Below, one piece after another: positions 1 to 8,433 of a DNA stretch of 64,000 nt. Made by a program: the position numbers and the translations under genes. The first letter of the stretch is position 1, and every line of letters starts with the position of its first letter. The notes beneath the pieces were generated by a model, which saw nothing but the letters and a program-made list of their open reading frames with translations, did no database searches and had not been told where the DNA came from. The stretch comes from CBDAQA01 sp965247815 (GTDB lineage Bacteria > Planctomycetota > Phycisphaerae > Tepidisphaerales > Tepidisphaeraceae), in contig CBDFHW010000014.1 in assembly GCA_965247815.1 (NCBI GenBank), positions 1 to 64,000 on the forward strand, in the 5' to 3' direction.

Positions 1-204
1 ACGGGAAAGACGGAAGTCATCGCCTGGTATATGGGGTTCGCGCCGGTCGAGCACCCGCAGGTGGCGTTCTGCGTGATGGTCGAATACCCCGGCGCCGGTG
101 GTGGGAAAGTCTCGGCCCCGATCGCCAGTAAAATTCTTGATGCCTGCATCGCCGGCGGATATTTTCATCCGCCGGCGCAATCGACGGCAACGTTATCGAA
201 CTAG
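1..204 (+). CDS. mrdA: Penicillin-binding protein 2, C-terminal end (partial)
   Basis: The frame is open at the left edge and ends at TAG 202-204, leaving 67 residues. They begin TGKTE, where the KTGT box of a class B transpeptidase would just have finished, then give AWYMGFAP and VAFCVMVEYPGAGG and close with SAPIASKILDA, the usual last helix of the PBP2 transpeptidase domain. PBP2 cross-links peptidoglycan in the periplasm with RodA during cell elongation. A rodA gene lies 1.9 kb downstream on the same strand, which supports the assignment, although two other genes stand between. The catalytic Ser and Lys lie outside the window. Confidence 0.85.
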   Translation, partial: TGKTEVIAWYMGFAPVEHPQVAFCVMVEYPGAGGGKVSAPIASKILDACIAGGYFHPPAQSTATLSN

Positions 205-245
205 CGATCCGTTGACCGCGACCCGCACGCCTCTCGCGAGCACCC

Positions 246-1016
246 ATGACCGAACTTCCCCACGACTCGACTCCGACGCCTGAATTCACCGTCGGCGCCG
301 CGCCACCCCCGCCGGTCCCCCGGGTGGTGACTCCCCACGTGTCGCGCCGCGCCTGGACCGAACCTTCGGTTCGAGTCTGGTGGCTGATCGCATTAAGCAT
401 CTTCATCGTGTTTCTCGTCTACGTGGTCGACCGGCTATGGGAGCGGGAAATCGATCGACGATTGATCCGCGACGGGGCCGTCGTTCAGGCGAAAATGATG
501 GGGACGGCCGACAAATACATCACCGGGCAGAAGTTTTCACCCGGCGATATTGTGAACGTGCAGTTCAGTTACAACGGTCAGGATTTCAACGTGCCCGGGC
601 CGATTCACGACACGATGGCGGTGGGGCAGATGTTCCCCATCCACGTTGACAAGGAATCGCCGGCCGTGTGGACGGACTTAAACGACACCGCTCCGCTGCT
701 GGCGTCGATGTTCGTCGGGTTTTTGTTCCTGCCGTTCGCTCCGCTCGCTTTGGCCGTTGCGATAATCAAGCAGCGGGCGTTGAAATCTCAATGGGAGACC
801 GGCGAACCCGCGGCCGCGATCGTGCAGGACCGCAGGCAGACACCGGTTGCTCCACTGTCGTACGCCATTCGTTGCAGCCTTCGCGATCACCGGAACAAGC
901 AGTTATTCACGGTTTACGTTCCTTCCAGCGGCGCGACGCTCGAACCCGAAAACGTGATCTGGGTGATCAACTCAAACCTGCAATCCCGCCCCGTGGCGGC
1001 GATGTGGTTCGAATGA
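246..1016 (+). CDS. DUF3592-like two-helix membrane protein
   Basis: 256 residues. The N-terminus is proline-rich (about 1-40), followed by a hydrophobic helix at about 45-62 (WWLIALSIFIVFLVYVV), an extracytoplasmic stretch of about 90 residues with a VVQAKMMGTADKY strand pattern, a second helix at about 150-174 and a soluble C-terminal domain. The arrangement and the strand-rich loop resemble DUF3592 proteins, whose function is unknown. It starts 41 bp after mrdA and may be co-transcribed with it. The call rests on architecture only. Confidence 0.7.
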   Translation: MTELPHDSTPTPEFTVGAAPPPPVPRVVTPHVSRRAWTEPSVRVWWLIALSIFIVFLVYVVDRLWEREIDRRLIRDGAVVQAKMMGTADKYITGQKFSPGDIVNVQFSYNGQDFNVPGPIHDTMAVGQMFPIHVDKESPAVWTDLNDTAPLLASMFVGFLFLPFAPLALAVAIIKQRALKSQWETGEPAAAIVQDRRQTPVAPLSYAIRCSLRDHRNKQLFTVYVPSSGATLEPENVIWVINSNLQSRPVAAMWFE

Positions 1017-1031
1017 GAAAACTGCGCCTAT

Positions 1032-1943
1032 TCAGCCGGGGCGATTCGCATCGAACAGTAGATTTACTTCCCCGCCCGATCCCATCAATGAATGGAGCAC
1101 GTCGTCGGTCGGGTCGATCTGCTTTAATTGACGTCCGATATTAAAGACCCTGTAACTTGGCTGAAGGGTGAGGATACGGTCGACCAGTTCTCGGGGTTTG
1201 AAGCCGGCCGTCTGCGCACACGACGGGGAATATTCGGTCACGATCATCGGCGGTTCGTCCGCCCGAAGCAGCCGAGTCATTCCGGTGACGGCCAACGGCT
1301 CCGCCCCCTGAAGGTCCATCTTGATCAGCCGGGGTTTGGTCCCGGCAATCGCCTCGTCCATTCGGACCGTCGCGACCGGGTGGGCAATCGTCGCAACGCC
1401 AGTTTCGGGAAACAACGATGAACAACCGTGGTTGTGATCGGCGTCGGAGTAGGAATGAATCATCATCTCGCCCGCCGAGTCGCTGAGTGCGACTGGATGA
1501 ACGCGCACTCGATCGCCCAGGCCATTTTTATCGAGATGGGCGACCAGCCGGGCACGGTTCTGCGGCTGCGGTTCGAAGGCGTCTATTCGCCCGGTCGGAC
1601 CAATGATTCGGGCCGCCATCAAGGTGAAGTATCCGATATTCGCCCCGCCATCGACGAAGTGATCCCCCGGCCGCAGCAGCTTGCGAAGCAGCCGGGCGGT
1701 GTCCAGTTCGAAGAAACCGAACGCCATCGAACAGTCGGGATAGATCGACAGGTCGAGATTCATGAGCACGCCGTCGGGCGTTTGAAATTCACCCCTGCGA
1801 CGGCTCGCCGGCAGCAGTTCGCGCGCGAAACGCACGAGCCGATAGGTGCCCCGTCCGGTCGGTGTGATCCGGCTGTAAAATCCGAGAATCGCCTCGATCG
1901 ATCTGCTGGTGAAACTGGTTTGCGAGCCGGATTCGAGGTCCAT
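1032..1943 (-). CDS. FkbM-family SAM-dependent methyltransferase
   Basis: 303 residues from the ATG at 1943. The open frame continues upstream to 2747, but that part is antisense to rodA and reads as low-complexity Q/R/D-rich shadow, so the MDLESGS start is preferred. Motif I is VDGGANIGYFTLMAA (residues about 105-120), followed by IDAFEPQPQNRARL, PVALSDSAG and RLIKMDLQGAE, the DxQG(A/C)E signature of FkbM methyltransferases. The acceptor is unknown; family members methylate sugars or secondary metabolites. It lies on the opposite strand between mrdA and rodA, an unusual position. The weak GAG upstream of the start leaves some doubt about its N-terminus. Confidence 0.85.
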   Translation of the reverse strand: MDLESGSQTSFTSRSIEAILGFYSRITPTGRGTYRLVRFARELLPASRRRGEFQTPDGVLMNLDLSIYPDCSMAFGFFELDTARLLRKLLRPGDHFVDGGANIGYFTLMAARIIGPTGRIDAFEPQPQNRARLVAHLDKNGLGDRVRVHPVALSDSAGEMMIHSYSDADHNHGCSSLFPETGVATIAHPVATVRMDEAIAGTKPRLIKMDLQGAEPLAVTGMTRLLRADEPPMIVTEYSPSCAQTAGFKPRELVDRILTLQPSYRVFNIGRQLKQIDPTDDVLHSLMGSGGEVNLLFDANRPG

Positions 1944-2057
1944 TTCTCGGAGTATACTGAAACCGGTCGCAGAGACGACGCCGCCATGACATCCGGGCAG
2001 CGACCGTGTAAAAGTCTTCGCCGAGCCCTTCATTGACCGACCGGACGAGGACGCCCG

Positions 2058-3284
2058 CTGAACCGTTTTTGGACTCAACTCGCGATTGCCACCAATTGGC
2101 CCGTCCTCTTGGCGGTCCTGCTGTTGTCGAGCCTGGGCTCGATCAGCATCTGGGCCGACTCCCGGCCCGAAGGGGGAAAACAACTGATCTATCTCGGCAT
2201 CGCCTTCGGATGCCTGTTCGCGTTTCAGGCAGTCAACTATCTGGTGATCGGTCGCTGGGTCTGGCCGTTCTACATGCTTAGTCTGACGCTCGTGGGGTAC
2301 ACCGTCCTGGGCGCGCACGTTTCGCTGCCGTTCGTTCACAGCACCAAAGGCGTGTACGCCTGGATCAATTTCAAATTCGGGTCGCAGGAAATCAGCCTCG
2401 AACCGTCGGAGCTTTGCAAAATCTCCTTCGTGCTGGTCCTGGCCCGGTACCTGAGATACCGGTTGAACTATCGAACTTTTAAAGGCCTGCTCGCGCCGTT
2501 CACGATCGCATTCGTGCCGATCATTCTGATTCTCAAGCAACCGGACCTGGGGGTCGCGGCCTTGTTCATGCCCACGCTGTTGGCCATGCTGTTCGTCGCC
2601 GGCGCGAAGGTGAAGCATATGACGACGGTGCTCGGTCTCGGGCTGGCGTTCGTGCCGATCTTCTGGTTCGCCGGCCCCCGGTACGACTCGGACAACCTGA
2701 CGACCCGCCGCCGATTGACGGAATTGGAAATGCCCGTGCTCAGGCACCTGCCGTCGATGATGAGGGAATACCAGCGGTCACGTGTGCAGGCGATGCTCGT
2801 GCACGATGCGAAGTCCGCCGAGAAGGGGTACCAGCAGAAGATGGCGATGGAAGCGATGGGGTCGGGCGGGTTTTTCGGCAAAGGGATTTTTCAAATTCCG
2901 GTCGGACGGCACGTGCCTGAAGCGCACGACGACATGATTTTCTCGCTGATCGGTGAACAGTTCGGATTGCTCGGCGCGTCGGCAGTAATCGGTTCATACC
3001 TCGTTCTGTTCGCGGCCGGGATTGAGATCGCGTCGAACACCAAGGAACCGTTCGGCCGGTTGATCGCGGTCGGTGTGGTCGCCATCGTCGCCACACAGGC
3101 AACGCTCAACCTGTCAGTCTGCATGGGGATGATGCCCGTCACCGGCGTCACGTTGCCGTTCGTCAGCTACGGCGGGAGCAGTCTGATCGCCAGCTATATG
3201 GCCGCGGGGCTGCTGCTGAATGTCGGACAAAATCGTCCCCTGACCCTCGGCAAACAGGCATTCGAATTCGACGACGATGAATAA
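2058..3284 (+). CDS. rodA: RodA, SEDS peptidoglycan glycosyltransferase
   Basis: SEDS polymerase that partners PBP2 in lateral wall synthesis. Diagnostic segments are QPDLGVAALFMPT, the long loop with RRRLTELEMP, GFFGKGIFQIPVGRHVPEAHDDMIFSLIGEQFG and the terminal MGMMPVTGVTLPFVSYGGSSL. About nine to ten membrane helices are visible. The first ATG (2109) falls inside the first helix. In the same frame a CTG at 2058, preceded by GAGG at 2047-2050, gives LNRFWTQLAIATNWPVLLAV, a complete first helix, so a non-AUG start at 2058 is proposed (408 residues). An in-frame stop at 2034-2036 bounds the start. Confidence 0.9.
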   Translation: MNRFWTQLAIATNWPVLLAVLLLSSLGSISIWADSRPEGGKQLIYLGIAFGCLFAFQAVNYLVIGRWVWPFYMLSLTLVGYTVLGAHVSLPFVHSTKGVYAWINFKFGSQEISLEPSELCKISFVLVLARYLRYRLNYRTFKGLLAPFTIAFVPIILILKQPDLGVAALFMPTLLAMLFVAGAKVKHMTTVLGLGLAFVPIFWFAGPRYDSDNLTTRRRLTELEMPVLRHLPSMMREYQRSRVQAMLVHDAKSAEKGYQQKMAMEAMGSGGFFGKGIFQIPVGRHVPEAHDDMIFSLIGEQFGLLGASAVIGSYLVLFAAGIEIASNTKEPFGRLIAVGVVAIVATQATLNLSVCMGMMPVTGVTLPFVSYGGSSLIASYMAAGLLLNVGQNRPLTLGKQAFEFDDDE

Positions 3285-3417
3285 ATCGATTCCGAGTTTG
3301 CGATCAATTTTTTGGAGCCCGAACTGCCCGTCGGCTCAATTAGTTCATAAGACTTGGATTGCCGATGCCAGCCCCTTCCCGGCGATTATGAGCGAAATCT
3401 TCACCGACGCCGGCAGG

Positions 3418-3786
3418 TCAGTCGGTAATTACCTGCCCGATCATGATGCGATGACCGTCCGGTGTTTTCACGCCAAACTCGCGCATGCCCCACGGTTTAT
3501 TCGCAATGCTGCCGATGAGTTGAGCACCCGCACTTTCCAGCCGGGTGTAATAGGCGTCCGCGTCGTCGACCCGGAAATAAGCAAAATAGCTGTGACAGCC
3601 CGTTTGGATTACCGGCATCTCGTCCGGACATCCGCCGAGCATGATCATGCAGTTGTCTTTGCTCACGAAGACCCACCCCGTCGGCTCCGAGACGACCTCA
3701 AACCCCAGCATCTCGACGAAGAACCGGGACGACTCGCGGACGTTCTGCACGGCAAGAACATAGTGATTTTGAAGAATCGTTGGCAT
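3418..3786 (-). CDS. VOC-superfamily (glyoxalase/bleomycin-resistance fold) protein
   Basis: 122 residues with the paired beta-alpha-beta-beta-beta layout of VOC proteins: LAVQNVRESSRFFVEMLGFEVV, then FRVDDADAYYTRLESAGAQLIG and the C-terminal REFGVKTPDGHRIMIGQ. His and Glu/Asp ligands of the metal-binding members are only partly recognisable, so a catalytic role in glyoxal detoxification is not claimed. It could equally be a small-molecule-binding protein. The gene stands alone between convergent rodA and the divergent GH13 gene. Confidence 0.8.
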   Translation of the reverse strand: MPTILQNHYVLAVQNVRESSRFFVEMLGFEVVSEPTGWVFVSKDNCMIMLGGCPDEMPVIQTGCHSYFAYFRVDDADAYYTRLESAGAQLIGSIANKPWGMREFGVKTPDGHRIMIGQVITD

Positions 3787-3992
3787 GTCTATCTCTGTTT
3801 TGCTGTCTGAACCGTCGGTTGCTAAAACAGTCGACTTCGTGACGCAAGGCGGATTCAGTAGTCGCGCCTCGACATTTTTTGCCTCAACTTTTAGCCGGCA
3901 AATCCGATAAGTCTGATAAGTCTCCGTCGATTCCCGCGTGACCAGCCGCGCGGGTCACACGGGGCGTCATTTGCGACAAAGGTTGTGCAACG

Positions 3993-5684
3993 ATGTCTGT
4001 TACCCACCGTCCCGTTCCTCCGTTGCCCGCGTGTCCCCGTGCGAGCTCGATCGCAGCCGATCTTCGTCGTTCATATCCGACCGGCAGACAGGACTTCGCC
4101 CGCGCCGTGGCTGGCCAGCCCATGGAACTCACCGTCTCGACCGGTGACAAGCTACCGGCAAAACTCGTCGCGACGCTGGTGACGACGATGAACGCTCCGC
4201 AGTCGGGGAAGTGGGTCGAGTTTCCGTTCACGCTGCGGGATGAAAAAACATTGGTCTGCGCCGTCACCCCAAACCTGCCCGGGCTGTACTCATTCCGAAC
4301 GCGCTATTCGCTAGACGGCGGGTCGACCTGGCAGCGCGACCCGGTGCCCGACGCGTGGGTGCTGGTCGACCCGCCGCAGGTCGACGGGCTGCGGATGTAT
4401 ACGCTGATCCCGAACGTCTCGGGGACAATCGCCGACTGGTCGGCCGAGCTTTCGAAGATCAAATTGATGGGGTTCAACGCGGTGCACCTGTTGCCGTTGA
4501 CGACCCTGGACACATCAAGAAGCCCGTACTCGGCGCGGGACCTGTTCGACGTCGACCCGAGCTATCTTGCCGAGGGGACCGTTCAATCGGGTCTGCAGCA
4601 GCTCGAAGCATTCATAGAGACCGCCAGATCGCTGGACATTCAACTCTGTTTCGATCTGGTGATGAATCACATCGGCCCCGACAGCGACATGGCCACCCGC
4701 GCGCCGGAATGGATCATGCCCGACCCGGCGAACCCGGACGGGCTACGCCGCGCCCGGTACTGGTCGGACAAGGGTTGGCAGCCCTGGAACGATCTTGTGC
4801 TGATCGATTTCGAGCACCCGTCGCAGCAGATCCGCGCCGACGTTTACAATTACATGACCGAGTACGCGCTGTTCTGGGCTAAATACGCCGGCGAGACCAA
4901 CGGCTTCGTGCGGTTCGACAACCTGCACAGCAGCGACAAGCCGTTCATCGACGCGCTCACGCTCGCGATGCACGCGGAGTACCCGAACGTGGGCATCATC
5001 GCCGAATATTTTACCGACGCCGGCACGCTGCTGAACACGATCCCCAAGTGGGGGCTGAGCCTGATTTTGGCGACCCCCTGGGACAACCGCTTCGTCCCGC
5101 AATTGCGCGATTATATTAAATACATTCATTCCATCGCCGAGCACGTTCGGTTTTTCATGCCGATCACGTCACACGACTCAGGGTCGCCCGCTCAGGAATT
5201 CGGATCGGTGCAATCGACGGTGCCCCGATACATCGCAGCGGCTTTGCTCGGCACTGGCGCCACCGGGATCACCCAAGGCGTCGAGTGGGGCACCAAAGAG
5301 AAGATCGAATTCATCGGAAAACGCACGAAGCTGACACAGACGGCCGCGCCCGTCTTCGGAGGCTTTCTTCGCAGGGTCAACGAAATATTGGCCGAGCAGC
5401 CGGCGCTACGGCGGGGGGACAACTGCGAGTTCGTCGACAACAACCACCACGCCCTGATTGCCGCTTTTCGAAAAGACGACCGGCCCGGCAAGACCGGGTT
5501 CCTGATCGTCTGCAACTTCGACATCCTGCACGAACACGCCTTCGAAGCCGACCTGGCCCGGCAGCTTGGCAGCAATCTCGAGATTACCTGTGTCGAGCTG
5601 CTCACCGGCGGAAAGCGAACGTTCGCCAGCGCGACCATCTGCGTGGTGCTCCCCGTCTGCGGGGCGTACGTCTTCATGTTCTGA
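3993..5684 (+). CDS. GH13-family alpha-glucan enzyme, resembling GlgE or debranching-type members
   Basis: 563 residues. A beta-sandwich-like N-terminal part (about 40-125) leads into a TIM barrel with all four GH13 boxes: DLVMNHIG (I), GFVRFDN with nucleophile D309 (II), GIIAEYF with acid/base E338 (III) and ITSHDS with H394/D395 (IV). The FDNLHSSDKPF sequence after the nucleophile resembles GlgE maltosyltransferases and glycogen debranching enzymes more than secreted amylases. No signal peptide is seen, so a cytoplasmic glycogen or maltodextrin role is likely. The start is uncertain: ATG 4122 (MELTVSTGD) is an alternative, but residues 25-45 already look protein-like. Confidence 0.8.
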   Translation: MSVTHRPVPPLPACPRASSIAADLRRSYPTGRQDFARAVAGQPMELTVSTGDKLPAKLVATLVTTMNAPQSGKWVEFPFTLRDEKTLVCAVTPNLPGLYSFRTRYSLDGGSTWQRDPVPDAWVLVDPPQVDGLRMYTLIPNVSGTIADWSAELSKIKLMGFNAVHLLPLTTLDTSRSPYSARDLFDVDPSYLAEGTVQSGLQQLEAFIETARSLDIQLCFDLVMNHIGPDSDMATRAPEWIMPDPANPDGLRRARYWSDKGWQPWNDLVLIDFEHPSQQIRADVYNYMTEYALFWAKYAGETNGFVRFDNLHSSDKPFIDALTLAMHAEYPNVGIIAEYFTDAGTLLNTIPKWGLSLILATPWDNRFVPQLRDYIKYIHSIAEHVRFFMPITSHDSGSPAQEFGSVQSTVPRYIAAALLGTGATGITQGVEWGTKEKIEFIGKRTKLTQTAAPVFGGFLRRVNEILAEQPALRRGDNCEFVDNNHHALIAAFRKDDRPGKTGFLIVCNFDILHEHAFEADLARQLGSNLEITCVELLTGGKRTFASATICVVLPVCGAYVFMF

Positions 5685-5792
5685 GCAACCGGACCGTCTA
5701 CATCACCCGTCAGTTGGACCGTGCGTCTTGGCCGGTACGAAGCTATTGTTTGGGCGTCAGCCAAATCAACGACATCAACCGGGCGAGGACGA

Positions 5793-6878
5793 ATGCGACG
5801 CGTAGTCCTAATTGTGATTCTGTTATGCACGACGGCCTCGGCTCAGACATTACGCCAGGCGGCTAGTGGACGCCTTTTAATCGGCGCCGCGATCATGTCT
5901 TCGGCAATCAAGGAACCGGAATCGGCGAAACTGATTTCCACGCAGTTTAATTGCCTGACCGGTGAGAACGAGTTCAAGCCGGCCGCACTGCAACCCACGG
6001 CCGGCCAGTTCGAGTTCGCCGCCGCGGATCGACTCGTCGCCTTCGCGAAAGCGAATCAGATGGCCTTGATCGGTCACACCTTGTGCTGGCACCAGCAGAC
6101 GCCGAACTGGTTATTCCAAACCCCGGCGGGAAAACCGCTGCCCCGTGCCCAATCGCTTGCAAACCTAGGGACGCACATCAGCACTGTCCTGCGGCATTTT
6201 CACGGCCAACTTCGCGGGTGGGATGTCGTGAACGAAGCCCTCGCCGACGACTTGACCGGCGAGCTGCGTGACACACCCGCCCGGGATTCGATCGGTGACG
6301 ATTTCGTAGAGCGGGCGTTCGAACTGGCACATTCGGCCGACCCTGGCATCGAGCTTTATTACAACGACTACAACATTGAGGTCCCCGTCAAACGCGAGCG
6401 AGCGATTCGCCTGGTCCGCCGGATCAAGGCGGCCGGCTTGCGGATCGATGCCGTCGGCATCCAGGGACACTGGGGGCTTACTTACCCGGACGTGAAAACG
6501 ATCGAGGACGCGATCGTCGCGTTCCACAAGCTGGGCGTAAAAGTCTCGATCACCGAGTTAGACATCGACGTGCTCCCGCGCGTCGGCGGCGGAGCGGATT
6601 TGAACGACGTTCAGACGACCGGCGCCGACCCTTACAAGGACGGCTGTCCCGCGGAAGTGCTTCGGCAACAGGCGGACCGGTATCGCGAGCTGTTCCAGAT
6701 GTTCTCCCGTCACACCGACGCGATCGAACGGGTCACGTTCTGGGGCGTCGGCGACGGCGGTTCCTGGTTGAACAATTTCCCCGTCCGCGGCCGCACGAAT
6801 TACCCGCTATTGTTCGACCGGCAACTGAAACCCAAGCCAGCGTTTTCCGCCGTGCTCGAATCGCTGCAGGGCCGCTAA
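5793..6878 (+). CDS. Endo-1,4-beta-xylanase, GH10, exported
   Basis: 361 residues. ATG 5793 is chosen because GAGG stands 5 bp upstream and it opens a clean signal peptide (MRRVVLIVILLCTTASA, cleavage near 17). The GH10 barrel shows GENEFKPAALQP, GHTLCWHQQTPNW, WDVVNEAL with acid/base E148 and ITELDIDV with nucleophile E255, and it finishes with the FWGVGDGGSWL strand. The enzyme would cut internal beta-1,4-xylosidic bonds of xylan outside the cytoplasm. No carbohydrate-binding module is attached. It follows the GH13 gene by 108 bp. Confidence 0.93.
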   Translation: MRRVVLIVILLCTTASAQTLRQAASGRLLIGAAIMSSAIKEPESAKLISTQFNCLTGENEFKPAALQPTAGQFEFAAADRLVAFAKANQMALIGHTLCWHQQTPNWLFQTPAGKPLPRAQSLANLGTHISTVLRHFHGQLRGWDVVNEALADDLTGELRDTPARDSIGDDFVERAFELAHSADPGIELYYNDYNIEVPVKRERAIRLVRRIKAAGLRIDAVGIQGHWGLTYPDVKTIEDAIVAFHKLGVKVSITELDIDVLPRVGGGADLNDVQTTGADPYKDGCPAEVLRQQADRYRELFQMFSRHTDAIERVTFWGVGDGGSWLNNFPVRGRTNYPLLFDRQLKPKPAFSAVLESLQGR

Positions 6879-6890
6879 GCCGGACGCTTG

Positions 6891-7946
6891 TCAAAGGCCG
6901 CCGGAGACCAGATCCCCGTGAACGGGCTCACCGGATCGGGTCGTTCCCTCGAAAGATTTGCGGTCCGGAGCCAGCGTCGCGGCATCAAAAAACCCGCCCC
7001 ATTGAAACAGAATCTGATTGCCCTGAAGGAACCACAGCTCGCTGCCGTCCGGTGTTTTCATATGACCGTTGGCGAACATCGCGTGATCGACCGGGCTCCG
7101 GTCGGCAACCGAATACGCCCAGACGGCGATCGTCGCAGGGACCGCCCGCTCGTCGGGGCCGTATCGTTTGCCGGTGCCGGAAATTTCTGTCACCGTCGCC
7201 GAGTAAATCGCGTACGCGCTTTGCCAGCTCGACAGGCCGATCGTGTCCGTGTGGTGCAGCCGTCTCGAGATCACACCCAGGTCGTCGAAGTCGGTGACGT
7301 AGTCGCTGACGAGCTTGTCGTCCAGAAACGCCTGGACCGAGCCGCGGCGGACCTTCACCAGGCAGACATAACGGCGGCCGTTGGTGAGCCATTGTCCACG
7401 CACAGTCGTCGAATTTTCGTCCGCGGCTTTTCCGAACACCTCGGCGATCCCGCAGACGGTGTTGTCCCAGCCGGCGATCGTCCACATAAACTGTCGGCCG
7501 TTTCCGACCAAAATCACGTCGAGTCCGTCGTTGCCGGCCACTCGGGAAAATTCCAGTCGAACGTCGTATTCGTCCGGAGGTCGGTAACCGGAATCAAACC
7601 GCGTCGCCGCGCCGGTGTCTGACGTCAAAGCTCCGTCTTTGATTTCCCAAGTCCCGACCACGTCAGCGAGGTCGATATCCAGCCCTTTTAGAAGGTCGAT
7701 TGCGACCGGCGACGGGTTCGTCGAAGCGAACGTCCGGGCGCGATGGAACATCGGAGCATCGGGATCCGCAACGGGATCACCTGCGGCCGTCATCCCGGAC
7801 GGGGCGTTCTGACTCTCTCGGTCGACGAAGAAAAACCGTTTCGCCGCCCAGCTGCCAGCGCCGATCAGCAGGAAAAGCACCATTACCTGCACGGCAACAG
7901 CTGTTAAGCTTTTCTTCCCGGATTGGGGTGAAGGTTCGGCGTTCAA
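6891..7946 (-). CDS. Membrane-anchored LamG/DUF1080-like protein
   Basis: 351 residues. A single hydrophobic segment at about 15-35 (VAVQVMVLFLLIGAGSWAA) anchors a large extracytoplasmic part. The middle, about 85-255, has the beta-jelly-roll pattern of LamG/DUF1080 (3-keto-disaccharide hydrolase) domains: VVGTWEIKDGALTS, YDVRLEFSRVAGNDGLDVIL, WLTNGRRYVCLVKVRRGSVQAFLDDKLV and IGLSSWQSAYAIYSATV. Catalytic residues cannot be placed. Such proteins are abundant in planctomycetes, where they are thought to bind or process glycans. It converges with the xylanase gene, 12 bp apart. Confidence 0.75.
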   Translation of the reverse strand: MNAEPSPQSGKKSLTAVAVQVMVLFLLIGAGSWAAKRFFFVDRESQNAPSGMTAAGDPVADPDAPMFHRARTFASTNPSPVAIDLLKGLDIDLADVVGTWEIKDGALTSDTGAATRFDSGYRPPDEYDVRLEFSRVAGNDGLDVILVGNGRQFMWTIAGWDNTVCGIAEVFGKAADENSTTVRGQWLTNGRRYVCLVKVRRGSVQAFLDDKLVSDYVTDFDDLGVISRRLHHTDTIGLSSWQSAYAIYSATVTEISGTGKRYGPDERAVPATIAVWAYSVADRSPVDHAMFANGHMKTPDGSELWFLQGNQILFQWGGFFDAATLAPDRKSFEGTTRSGEPVHGDLVSGGL

Positions 7947-8433
7947 GTGAACTCCGTTTCGAGTTGCGGCGGCAAGGCGAAAGCGTTCGAGTCGACCCCT
8001 CGGGCTGACTCAGCAAAAAAAGATTACCGAGCTGAGTTCCAACCGGCAATTTTGCATCCAACCGCCTGTCGGCTCGACCCGCCCGGGGAAACATTTAATT
8101 GCGGGACCAGAGTGTCCCAATTAGAACCCGGCGGACATTGATTGGTAATGGAAGCGACAGCCATGCAGTCTGAAGTGACAGGGCCTGCGGCGGATGATAC
8201 CTGGGACCCGTCGGCGTTCGACCGCGTGGTTCGCCGCCAACTGAAATTCGTGTACGCCGCCGCCATCATGAGGTGTCCGCAGTCGCGAAACGTTGGGAGC
8301 GACTACCCGCCCGTCTGTCCCCGGTAAGGCCTATACTGTATCCTAATTTGCGGAAGGACCGGCGGCTCGACCGCGTGGTGCTTCCGTTTGCTTATTTTTC
8401 ACTGCGAATCCGAACCGTAACAGGAGCGAAACG
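7947..8433. other. Intergenic stretch with a truncated sigma-factor remnant
   Basis: About 490 bp between divergent genes. The only coding-like content is the sigma-factor fragment at 8163-8327. Near 8329-8336 a TATACT-like -10 hexamer precedes leuC by about 100 bp. No repeat or RNA gene was recognised. Confidence 0.5.
8163..8327 (+). pseudogene. Truncated ECF sigma factor (N-terminal remnant)
   Basis: The frame from ATG 8163 reads MQSEVTGPAADDTWDPSAFD and then VVRRQLKFVYAAAIMR, which closely resembles the start of the sigma-70 region 2 helix of extracytoplasmic-function sigma factors (consensus of the type FxxLVRRHLDLVYAAALR). The similarity stops after about 37 residues and the frame ends at 8327, with no region 2.3 or region 4 downstream in any frame. 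It is read as the 5' stump of a deleted sigma-factor gene. A genuine 54-residue peptide cannot be excluded. Confidence 0.5.

Noticed and set aside
1944..2747. N-terminal extension of the FkbM methyltransferase frame to 571 residues
   Set aside because: It is antisense to rodA, Q/R/D-rich and without ribosome site; the methyltransferase fold begins after 1943.
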